DNA of 64,000 bases from Istiophorus platypterus (lineage: Eukaryota; Chordata; Actinopteri; Istiophoriformes; Istiophoridae). Numbering within the stretch: the stretch's first letter is position 1; the number at the start of each line of letters is the position of its first letter. The stretch covers positions 9,437,891-9,501,890 of the forward strand of contig CM029131.1 of the NCBI GenBank assembly GCA_016859345.1, read 5' to 3'. The notes under the pieces were generated by a model. That model did no database searches. It worked only from the letters and a program-made list of their open reading frames with translations, and was not told the DNA's origin. Of the stretch, positions 10,661 through 21,300 are shown piece by piece. A program made the position numbers and the translations under genes.

Positions 10661-12244
10661 GTGGTCCTCCCTACCTTCATCCTAGAGAAGCGTTCTCTGC
10701 TGGAGATATATGTTGACTTCATGTCGCACCCAGACCTCTTTGTGGCCATCACCGACGGCGGCAGCCCGGAGGACCGCATGGTCCGGTTCGTGGAGTACTA
10801 CCTCACCTCCTTCCATGAGGGCCGCAAGGGCGCCATCGCCAAGAAGCCCTACATGCCCATCATCGGCGAGACCTTCCACTTCCACTTGGAATGTGCCCAA
10901 GAGACCAGAGGCCTCCAAGGAGCCCCCGCAGGGAGGCGCCGACCCAGCTGCCTCCCAGGACCCCTACCAAGTGCGCTTTGTGGCGCAGCAGGTGTCCCAT
11001 CACCCCCCTGTGTCTGGGTTTTACGCTGAATGCCAGGAGAGGCGGATGTGTGTGAACACGCATGTGTGGACCAAAAGCAAGTTCATGGGGATGTCTATTG
11101 GAGTGTCCATGATAGGTGAAGGTAGGTCAATATAGATTTTGTAGAAACATTTTAACTGATACAGAATTAGTATGGGGGATTTGGGGCAAAAGCAAGATGC
11201 CCCAAACTCCTTCCTGCCTCATTCTCCAGGCAAGTGACGAGGGGTAATTAATATGATATACCTCTATTTAGTGGTCAAATCAGTTTCAGTTAATTTCCTA
11301 TGATATACAAAAAATGAAGAAATGGGAGATTCTGACATCTTACTGAGTTTGACTCTTTAGAACAGAAACAGCAATTTATTTTTCCAAATGAAATGTTAAA
11401 TTATTCAAGTCATTAATTACCTTTTACTGTCAAGTTTTTTCAACCATAAGCATTTGCAAAAACAAAAACCAAATTTAAAGTATCCATTTACAGATAGGAC
11501 TTGGATACAGGATCTGCCGTCCCTTCATAATGGAAATTAGCGAGTTATGTGCTTCTTAATGAAGGCAGAGATCCGACCAAGAATATAGCAAAGAGGTTAA
11601 TTATGAATTATTAATTAGATTTGTAGCTTAAAAAATATAATATTTACCCCAAAGAAAAAATTTCTGGTAAATTTATTGGTGTTGTTTCACTGCGCCAATA
11701 TATTATATACTTATATAATAGTTAAAACAGAACCTTGTTATGATAACAGGTTGTCTGTATTTGCTGGAGCACGACGAAGAGTACACCTTCACGCTGCCCT
11801 GTGCTCCATCCTCACCGTTCCCTGGGTGGAGCTGGGCGGCAAAGTCAACATCGGCTGCGCCAAGTCGGGCTACTCGGCAGTCATCACCTTCCAGACTAAA
11901 CCCATCTAAGGAGGCAAGCTGTACAAGTAAGTCGCTCCTGTGGCACGAGTGCGTGTTGATGTGTGTCTAAAAGACAGTGATTGTCTCACAGGCAGCCTCA
12001 TTAAATTACATGTAGCGTAGTATGTTTTTCACTCATTTGAATTTTCTGTTCTAAAATGTAGGGTGACGGCGGAGGTGAAGCACAACACCACCAACGCGGT
12101 GGTGTGCCGAGTGCAGGGCGAGTGGAACGGTGTGTTGGAGTTCAGCTACACCAGTGGAGAGACAAGGGTGGTGGACGTCACCAAGCTGCCTGTGACCCGG
12201 AAGCGCGTCCGGCCGATGGAGAAGCAGGGGCCAACTGAATCCAG
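10661..12244 (+). pseudogene. osbpl11: Disabled osbpl11-like oxysterol-binding-protein-related gene (three exons)
   Basis: Three exons (10661-11121, 11750-11926, 12062-12244) encode the middle of an ORD lipid-transfer domain. They include VVLPTFILEKRSLLE, the family fingerprint as QQVSHHPPVSGFYAEC, WTKSKFMGMSIGVSMIGEG and VQGEWNGVLEFSY. Side chains such as VSGFYAEC and VTRKRVRP favour OSBPL11 over OSBPL10. OSBPL11 binds lipids at ER and Golgi or late-endosome contacts. Three lesions are visible. There is a 1-nt excess near 10878-10887 after the GETFH motif. A 10-nt deletion near 11804 removes the codons between LPCA and SILTVPW. A TAA at 11907 replaces the tyrosine of the KPFYGGK motif. Exon lengths support the indels: 461 and 177 nt where intact phases require 460 and 187. 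The PH-domain exons and the C-terminal exons are absent from the visible sequence. Retained introns exclude a retrocopy. Sequencing or assembly error beside the N gap is the alternative. Confidence 0.75.
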
Positions 12245-13005
12245 GTCAGAAGGAGTGGACTTCTACTCTGTGGGAGGAAATTCAGTCACTTTTTCCCTGC
12301 ATTTTTCACTTTCTTAGTTAAATGATATAGTTTTAAAAGCTTGTTATTTAGAGACAAGGCCTTTGTTTAACATGTTGAAAGTGGGAACAAATCCAGTTTC
12401 ATTACATCCTCTGTTCCTCATACCAGTTAGAAAACACACAAAACAAAAAGCTTGATAGTTGCATGCTTCTGTCAGCGAATAAAAATCCAGAACTTCAGCT
12501 TGCTTAGTGGTCACATTCTTGTTCTCCACAAGAAGAGGATCATATTCAACCTTTGTTTGATTTCTTTAGAGTATGGCAGATCCTCCCTCAGCTCATGTAG
12601 CTTTGTTTACTTGGACCTCAGTCTTCTCGGGTTTGCAGATGTTGATGGACGGGCTCAGTGTCACTGTCGGCCCCAATGTGTCCAAACTATCACGTTTAAT
12701 TGATTTAGTGTTTGTGGGTTCGTGCATTTTATATAAACCACCGATCACTTCCATTGGAAGCACCGTAGAACAAATACCAGTTTCAACAACCAGTATGTAC
12801 AGGAGGATGGAGAAGTAGCAGAACCTGTTTCAGTGTAATTATGGGCAACTGGACACTGTATCTAGACAGACTTAAAAATCTTTTTTTTTTTAAATATCAA
12901 AAACAATAATCTAGGACAATTCATAAGCATTTTTTAAGTGTAAATTGTATTACTGGGTATCTTTACATAACTTTGGGATCTTAGATGGGAAATTGTGTCC
13001 GTATG

Positions 13006-13076
<71 letters not shown>

Positions 13077-13142
13077 ATATATGTATATAAAATTCGTGGT
13101 CAAAACGCAGACTAAACTTTAACCAAAAAAAACTTAGCCTCT
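12245..13142. other. Sequence between the last osbpl11-like exon and the assembly gap
   Basis: A canonical donor (AG|GTCAGA) opens this stretch, so an intron should begin here. I looked for the next OSBPL exon (a motif starting with LWKNVT or LWREVT) and found none before the gap. The stretch ends in a (GT)n tract. Confidence 0.5.
13001..13090. repeat. (GT)n microsatellite bordering the gap
   Basis: A long uninterrupted GT run with TATG flanks ends about 50 bases before the N run and probably contributed to the assembly break. Confidence 0.95.
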
Positions 13143-13642
13143 NNNNNNNNNNNNNNNNNNNNNNNNNNNNNNNNNNNNNNNNNNNNNNNNNNNNNNNNNN
13201 NNNNNNNNNNNNNNNNNNNNNNNNNNNNNNNNNNNNNNNNNNNNNNNNNNNNNNNNNNNNNNNNNNNNNNNNNNNNNNNNNNNNNNNNNNNNNNNNNNNN
13301 NNNNNNNNNNNNNNNNNNNNNNNNNNNNNNNNNNNNNNNNNNNNNNNNNNNNNNNNNNNNNNNNNNNNNNNNNNNNNNNNNNNNNNNNNNNNNNNNNNNN
13401 NNNNNNNNNNNNNNNNNNNNNNNNNNNNNNNNNNNNNNNNNNNNNNNNNNNNNNNNNNNNNNNNNNNNNNNNNNNNNNNNNNNNNNNNNNNNNNNNNNNN
13501 NNNNNNNNNNNNNNNNNNNNNNNNNNNNNNNNNNNNNNNNNNNNNNNNNNNNNNNNNNNNNNNNNNNNNNNNNNNNNNNNNNNNNNNNNNNNNNNNNNNN
13601 NNNNNNNNNNNNNNNNNNNNNNNNNNNNNNNNNNNNNNNNNN
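13143..13642. other. Assembly gap, exactly 500 N
   Basis: The round length suggests a placeholder of unknown true size. Missing 3' exons of the osbpl11-like locus could lie in it. The apparent long minus-strand frame across it is an artefact. Confidence 0.98.
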
Positions 13643-14319
13643 TTGAGAAATGAAAAAAAAAAAAAAAAAAAGGGAAACTTCATTTTCCTTTCTCCAACGG
13701 CTCTCATCAATTCATCGACTGAAGAATGGAATGAGGGGAGTTAGAAGTGTGTGAAAGAGTGATTGTGAAGCACGCACACACGCAAACACACACACACAGA
13801 CACACACACACACACACACCTGCGTAAATAAAGGTGAAGGAAAAGAGAGTTGTGTGGGAAAATTTATGGCAGCGTGTCAAGGAGAGGAACCACTGACAGC
13901 TGGAGGACTCTGGCTGAGTCTTGACACAATTCAGGTCACACACACACACACACACACATTCACATAAAGAGACCCACATCCACAGGTCAGTCCTTACTTG
14001 GTTACCTCCCTCTGGTATGTGTCTTGCTCAGAAAGAGGCTGACTTTTAATAGAAAACTAATTCATTTTAAAGCGGTTTATTTTAGCTACGCATGCCATCT
14101 AAAGCCCAACAATGCCCGTAACTCTATTACCGCTCTGACGTCTGCTTTGACTCCACCGTCTGTGACCCCCACCCCCGCATCAGACTGCGTCAGAAAGCAA
14201 CTGGGATTTTTCTTTTATAAAAAAACCAGCGGAGGTGTTGTCGCTTAAAGTGTCACGTACCTACTTTTGATGCAACCTCACCCCACTCCAAGGTGGAAGG
14301 AAAAAACAAAAACCCGAGG
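13643..14319. other. Non-coding sequence with (AC)n tracts
   Basis: A poly(A) run at 13652-13671 and (AC)n tracts at 13771-13819 and 13936-13958. No gene seen. Confidence 0.6.
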
Positions 14320-14600
14320 GGCCTTTGTTAAAGGGGAACTCCACCAATTTTAAACATCAGCGTCTGTTTATGGGTCTGCAAATTCTGAGTAGGAGTACAA
14401 TGCTAAATGTGAGTAATACTCTTTCAATATACAGAATCATTCAAAACGACCAAGAATATGATCCTAATGCATCACTCGGGCGATTAAATGCATTGGAAAC
14501 ATCTATTTTTCAGACATAGTTATAGTTATGTGACGAACTGTATTTGTCAGCAGTGGACAGCAGTGGACTGTCGGGTAAAACAATGAATGACGTGGCAGTT
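14320..14600. repeat. Dispersed teleost repeat ('ggggaactccacc')
   Basis: The start 'aaaggggaactccaccaat' and the following 'ttttaaacatcagcgtctg' match a teleost repeat that typically reads ggggaactccactgattttacacatcaa. The 3' portion 'cagcagtggacagcagtg' fits its usual tail less clearly, so the right boundary is approximate. Confidence 0.5.
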
Positions 14601-14756
14601 TTGATGCCGTTTTTTCTTTAATGTTTCCTCTGTAAAAATAAAAAATAAAATCTGAATCGCTTTCTAAATATTGCCCCCTCCGCCCTCACTCTTTCTCTCC
14701 TGGGGGACGGTTACAGGCTCCCGAGGGCTCAGTCTTCTGTCAAGGGCCATATGGTA

Positions 14757-14758
<2 letters not shown>

Positions 14759-14812
<54 letters not shown>
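14759..14812. repeat. (GT)n microsatellite
   Basis: About 27 uninterrupted GT units. Confidence 0.97.
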
Positions 14813-14813
<1 letters not shown>

Positions 14814-14941
14814 CGCTGGAGAGGGAGGGCAGCCATGGCTCAAGGTGTCAGAAGGGAGGGTGGTTTAAATTTAACTGCAACAGGGCTGATATCTACATGG
14901 CAGGTCCTGCCCCCCCCCCGCTCTCTCTTTCTCTCTCTCCC

Positions 14942-14946
14942 TCACA

Positions 14947-14990
<44 letters not shown>

Positions 14991-15003
14991 AGCACGCACA
15001 CAC
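14942..15003. repeat. (CA)n microsatellite
   Basis: CA tract with a few interruptions directly upstream of the GC-rich candidate first exon at 15004. The opposite-phase GT tract at 14759-14812 lies 130 bases to the left, so the two could form an imperfect cruciform. Confidence 0.95.
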
Positions 15004-15278
15004 TCAGCAGCAGCTCCCTCGGTCTGTCAGGAGACGGCTCCTCTTCCTCCTTCTTCTTCTCTCCCACCTATCAGACCACCTGGATGGTACAAGGGGCCAG
15101 CTGAGGACGCGACGGAGGAGAGAAAAAGGAGGGGGGGGGACGCTCGCCGCCGGGGAGGGACAGCGGAGCAAAAATTCACACTGAGGATAGCGCTCCGTCT
15201 GAGCCGGCGGGCTGAAGGCACAGCCAGTGGCACTGCAGAGGCACAACAGCACAGTGGGCTGAGGCTTCGCTGCTAGAG
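15004..15278 (+). promoter_or_regulatory. Candidate untranslated first exon and promoter of the FILIP1L-like gene
   Basis: This GC-rich, CpG-containing segment ends in GCTAGAG followed by a perfect donor GTAAGA at 15279. It contains no good ATG reading frame that crosses the donor, as expected for a 5' UTR exon. The next strong plus-strand coding acceptor is at 40426, where the first FILIP1L-like coding exon begins with ten untranslated bases before its ATG. Family members do carry untranslated 5' exons separated by long introns. The link is inference; transcription of this segment is not shown. Confidence 0.4.
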
Positions 15279-15291
15279 GTAAGACTGGAGC

Positions 15292-15330
<39 letters not shown>

Positions 15331-15355
15331 TTCTGTGAGTGTGTGTGTGTGTGTG
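15292..15355. repeat. (TG)n microsatellite just inside the presumed intron
   Basis: Two TG runs separated by a short T-rich interruption, starting 14 bases after the candidate splice donor. Confidence 0.95.
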
Positions 15356-18254
15356 AGTCTGTGTATGTGCGTATTTCTGGCGATGTGTATGTTGCCAAAC
15401 CCTGAAAGACCCAGTATTCGTCTCCTTTCATTTGGAGGCAAATATGCAAATGCAAAAGGTTGCATGCCTGTTTGTTTGGGGGGGGGGTGACTCACCTTAC
15501 CGCTGAATGTACAAATCAAGTAATACTGAAATCCTTGGCAAATGCAAAGTGATACATATGCAATATATTTGGAATATTCCAAAAAAATCATGAATGTTTC
15601 AAATACTGTACATACTGTCAATTCATACTGCATTTCCTTCAAAAGTTTTCCAGATTTCATTGCATTTCTCCATATTTCTGCAGTGACACAGCTAATTGTT
15701 TTGCATAGGAGCTTAAAACCGCAGACGCACGAAAACGTCTAACTTGAGTGGATTTGCAGGACACTTAGAGAGTGGGACCTAATCTGCGTTGTGGTAGCTT
15801 TTCTACGAGATTGTTGCAAAGATATACAGATTAAAGGGGCTGTCGGGGAGAGCCTACCGGGGGCTCTGGAGGGGAGGGGTGGGGGTGGGGGTGGGGGTCA
15901 CAGGGAATGTCTGCTGATCTTAATTTAATCTAACTGGATTGAATTTGTTTGTCCAGGAGACAATTTATCCACACTATTTGATTTTGATGGCAGTGAAACA
16001 GGTTTAATTGTCCTTTATTTGCAGTAAATCACTCCAGTGCTTTACAATTCAATTTGCTGATGAGGGAAAAACAGAATGCTGCTCTGGGGGGAGTTGCATC
16101 CCATTGTCAATTTGCCGATCACATTAAAGCTGTGGTGATAATTCATCTGCTCCTGTGCAGCGATACCGCCCCGGGCAGACGCTGGTGTGGGCCGACGGGT
16201 CGTAATGTTTCGTGGCCAGGGAATTTCCAAAAGGGCAGCGTGTCCACGAGGACCCGCAACAGTGTCCTACGGTATTCAGGCGCAGGGGAGGACGGGTGAG
16301 GGAGGGGAGGGGGTCGGGTTACCGGTCCCTGCACTCATGTCTCAGTTTGGAAACGTCCCGAGAGGAGTGGGAGCGAGCGAGAACAACAGTCAAATGTCAG
16401 GCCGATAAAAGCATTTTCACTTGCGCTGAGTTTAACACCAGCTGAGTTCAGACACAGATGCCGTAATTTTCCACATTGGCTGAAAAACGAAAAATGCCAA
16501 AGCTATTATCACATATTCTCAGGCAGGATGTCCTGCGCTTGCAGCTATAGATTGATGAAGTGTTGGTATGTGGTGGTCGACATAATATACGAGAGATATT
16601 ACAGAGTGAAGGATTAGCATGGCTCTCGAAGATCATTAGCATGCAATATGGTTTGCGGTTAAATGCAAGTTATGAACAAAGAAAGCTTATGTTTGCATCT
16701 ATAGCTGCATGAACCCATTTATCTTCTGCTCTTCTCTGTATTTCAAAAGTTGGGCTTTTTTTTTTTTTTTAACCTGAATATCTCACCTTGGGCAGTCAGC
16801 CATTTTTCACTCTTTTTTTTCCCCTGACATTTAATAGTCTACAATAAATGTAAAGCGAATCAACAGGTGTTGAAACATTCCTCCTCCAAGACTCCCTCAA
16901 AACCCACCTCCGCGGAGTAAATATTTGGTTTGACAGCGGGCCGCCCCGGCACGCTCCAGATGCAGCCTTCAAAGGCATCGGGATTTGGCATGTGACTAGA
17001 AGTGACAGGTTAATCCGTTTAAGTACGTACGGCGGTGGGCCGGGGAGCCGGGGCCTTCTGGCGCGGGCAATCTGCCGTGAGCTGACCAGGCGGCGACGAC
17101 GACAGACTGATCAGCGAGTTTAGGGTAAATGGTGTTTGTGTGTCCGTGAGAGTGGAGTGAGACTGTTTTTATCCGGCCGTATTGTCTCTGACTCAATCTA
17201 ATGCCATAACAATGGATGTTAGACATTCCCTGCCAGGCTCCTCGTATTTCTAACCTTGCCAAAGTGGGGTCAAGAGGGGAGGGTTCCCTATTAATTTGCT
17301 CAATCAAATATAAATAGACAGCGGATTTATAGTTTTGTATCTTTACGCCTCTACGTCAGTCAAATTAAACACGCTAATACCGGTCGTGGCTTGAAACCCA
17401 CCAGACAACCTGCGTTTGTCTTTGCTTTTTACAGTCGCATGGGAACAACATGCGACACCGGTTTCCCCCTTTGAGTTTAGACATCGATGTTAGAGTAAGT
17501 AACCTGCCACAAAATAGTCACGGGCCTCCGTGCCGCTTTCTGCGGTTTGCTAACCCAGTTTTCCACACCGTTTGTGGTGTTGAACGTGACACACAAGTAA
17601 AACAAAAGCAGGTTTTTAGCAGGTTTACCTGTGTTAAAAAAAAACCTTCTTATACAGTCTAACTCCGGTGTTATAGACAAACGCTGTGCAAACTCTGTCG
17701 GGGCATCAGTGTTAGGCGCTGCTGTATTTTGAGGAGTCTGACAACAAAAACTACTGCATTACAGCAAAATGTTGTTATCTAGATAATTAATTTGTCTTTT
17801 CTGCACCTCGCCGCAAGCTCATTCTCTTTCAGCTTGATTGACAGTTTGAGGGCAGTGGGGCAGACGTCATTAAACAAATCACGCACCGAGGCAACCTCCT
17901 TGCACCTTGAGCTTCACCGGCTGTAGGTTGGATTAAATGGCTTGGCACGGAGGCTTTGCCTGAGGTGTTTGATTCATCAATGGGGAGAGCTCCCGGTGGT
18001 GTGTTCCACCCTGAGAGTGGGGGGGGGGTTAAAGAATCAAAGCAGATCTCTTCTTGATTGGCCCTTAAGAGAACAGATCAAACATAGGTGAAGTTTGACC
18101 TATAATCCTTTTTCACCCTTCTGGATTTCAACTAAGTTTCGAGTAGCTTTCTAGTCAGTGAATCACTGGAAAAAGCTAGAGAACAGGACCAAATTTTGAT
18201 GTGCCAAGTGTGAAATAATCGGAGCTTTCCCACAGTTTATTGTTCTCGTATTCC

Positions 18255-18325
18255 CATCGTATCCTGACACAGCACCCAGTCACCGGAAGTGTCCTTGAGC
18301 AGGACACCCAAGACACCGACGCCAA
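18255..18325. repeat. SINE-like fragment ('tgtccttgagcaggacacc')
   Basis: The phrase 'cggaagtgtccttgagcagg' followed by 'acacccaagacacc' resembles the conserved core of tRNA-derived fish SINEs that read 'tgtccttgagcaagacactt'. No complete head with A and B boxes is visible, so only a fragment is claimed. Confidence 0.45.
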
Positions 18326-21300
18326 AGGGAAAAGGGTTTTTTTGTTTTTTTCACCACAGCAATCAATAAGGTAATGCAACTTGGATCAAGGTAATTAGAA
18401 TTCCTGGGCCAACTCCCCCCGAGTGGAATGAGATGAGCCGTTGGTGTGGGCCGCGACCGGGGCGATGAAATTTAATCATATTTCAAATATTTCGTACATG
18501 TGAAATTGATGGTCTCAATTTCAGTCAGCGTCATCAAATTACTTAGAGCTAATGTTCTTTTATGACTTGCTGCAGCTGGACTTTATAATTAATTTGTAAA
18601 AAAAAAAAAAAAAGGGAGCTGAGCCATTTCAAGGATGTGTAGCAGAGACTTGACTGCAGGGTTTTGGTCCAGGATTAAGCAATAACCACCAAATTTATAA
18701 CAAACACTGTTCTTGATAAATATTTAAAAAGATTTACAGGTAACCTACATAGTTTGTTGACAAACACTACTTCACCTTATTAAATGTTAATTTACAATTG
18801 GATATCAAAGCTTCTTTCCTGAGAAACTATATCAGAATAACTCTTACTTGTGAAGTTATAATGAAAAACATTTTCTGGTTTAGATTAATGAGTTTAGTGC
18901 TCAGATTGAAATAGAAACATGATAATTCAGACGCCACCAGCCTGATTTCTGTTTAAATTTGGAGAAAGGAGGCACTTTCATGCTGTCACCACATCGACAG
19001 ATGCAATTTTTGAATTTTGACCTTGAGAGCAATGATGTGTTGTTGCTGACTGACTCCGAGTCAGTGTTGCGTCTTAACAAAGGACATCATGTGAAACCTT
19101 GCGAATTAAACGAATTGCAGACTCTTTATCATCCATGTTTGCTCCACTTATTTCGCCGCCTACGCTGGTTCATTGCTGCGTTTGTGCCACAGTCACTAAC
19201 TCCCAAACAACTGAATAGCATGAAACCAGGATGTGAACTGTGCGTTCACACTTTGAAGGGCATCGCTCCACACGATACCTTCAAGGGGTCCATACGCTTC
19301 GAGCCACGGGGAAAGGCTGTCTGAAAATGTATGTGTGGCCACGCCAAACAGACACGGAAACAGTTCTGCCTGCAGAAACGTCATAAAAAACGAGCACACA
19401 TCAAAAACCTGTGCTCGCTCTTATGGCTTTAGAGAAGATTGACAGTGTCTCTCAAAGACAGAACACAAATAATGGTTCTTGCAGATTTTCTATTAAATGC
19501 CGCAGCACTGAAGCAACTAGAGGCTGAACCAGTACAGGATGAATGTGGTCTGAGGGACACATGACGTTTGGCTGCAGGAACAGTGGCTTGTTTGGTTGAG
19601 CGGGTGCGGGGGTGGGGGGTGGGGGGGTCCTGTTTCTCTCACAGAATACCGACCGCCCAGAGCTCTGGGAAAAGAGCACTCTATATATACCATGAGAGAA
19701 AGGCCAATGTTGTCCAACATTAGACCCCTGCTATCTCTCGCGGCCCTGATACGCAGCCCTCTGCTGTCAAATGTAGTCAAAATAAGTCGGCCGGGAACAG
19801 TCTGTACAGCCGGCCTGGCCACCCAAGGACCGGCTGGGAGGTGCCCTTCGCAGAGGCCGTCCCCACGTGAGCGGGTGAGGGACACGGGGAACAGAAGCGG
19901 CTCAGGGATGGGCGTCTTTAAAAAGGGGAACATCTGCATTAGGCAGGAAGGCTGGTAGCACTTAATTCTCAAGTGAAGAAAGGGTAAGGGTGTGATTTGT
20001 GAACACACACACACACACACCCCTTACACACACGCAGTCGATGCTCGTCTCTGGGAGTGTGAAAGTGTGAAAGCGTGTGGTGCCTGTGCTGCATCAGTAC
20101 ACCATGGAGCATTAGTGATGGATGGCCGACCGCGCTGCATTAAAAACTATCAGCAGGGGATGATAGCCGGAGGCTCCTACTTTTATGTGGGGAAAAATGC
20201 AACACGGTGAAATCCAAAATGAGAAAACCTATAAAAACCGCATCACTAAGTGTTTTTCTTTGATCTGGCTTTGAAGTTTACTTTTATCCATTAAATACTC
20301 AGCAAAACAAAAATAATGATAATCCACTTGATTTGAGTCACATCTGTCACGACTTAGAAATATTTTCGTAAATCTTCTGAATCTTCTGACATCAATTTTT
20401 TAAAACACGTTTGAAATGAGGTTCCGATTACATCTGTGCGTTTCGCATTTTCACTCCCCGCATGATGCATCACATGCTGCGACAAGAAAAAAAAGACCAA
20501 AAAGGGGGGGGGCAGCAGGAGAATATCAGAAGCAGAACAAATAAAAAGGCTTTGTGAATCCTCTCATGAGACTCTTCTGTACCACAACTATAGAGGAGAT
20601 TTGAGATTTTTGGGAGCTTGTTTTCATTATTATTTTTTTTTCAGAGGAGTAGAAAATGTGCCGCAAGTGAATTTGCAGGCCCGCCTCAATTCTGCTGTAA
20701 AGACAGGAGGTGATGACGCATTATAAACAGACGAATATGATCTGGATGCGTGTAAATCACAGTATGAAGAGTAAACCTTCGAAGATCAGACTTAGTAAAT
20801 TAGCTTCTTGAAAATCCCATGTAAATAAGAGCAGCAGTTTAATATATGGGAAAGCAAATCTAAGCCTACCAACTCGAGACTATAACATGACTCCAAAATT
20901 GAATTTTATATAGTGAACACTGAACAAACCGCTCCAACAAAAGACAACTGGACTGTAAAAAAAGTTAATAAAAACTTGGATTCCCATTGTAAGTCTAAGA
21001 TGTTAATAATTCATAAAATACCAGGGGAAAAAGGGACTTAATATATGTGCTTATCAAAAGCAAATTACTCCATATGTAATTGAAACACTGTCCCTGTATG
21101 AGTATAGTTTCACTATAGGTAACAGTCCATGCTGCTTTATTACTCATCAAAAAAACATCCTGGAAACACTCTGATAATATCTCTACTTATAGCCATGATG
21201 CAGAACATAATGAAAACTACAGTACGACTCCGGACTCCGGACTGACACAGTGGAAACTCTAAATATAAAAAGACAAAGTAGTTATCAGAGATATTTACCA

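Noticed and set aside
12934..13710. Long minus-strand frame across the assembly gap
   Set aside because: Most of it is 500 N plus (GT)n and poly(A); it carries no real coding information.
15004..15660. 218-codon minus-strand frame
   Set aside because: Driven by a microsatellite (Thr-His repeats) and GC-rich sequence lacking stops; no domain and no splice logic.
19517..20020. 167-codon minus-strand frame
   Set aside because: No recognisable domain, begins in a CA repeat (Cys-Val run) and is cysteine/proline-rich without pattern; probably chance.
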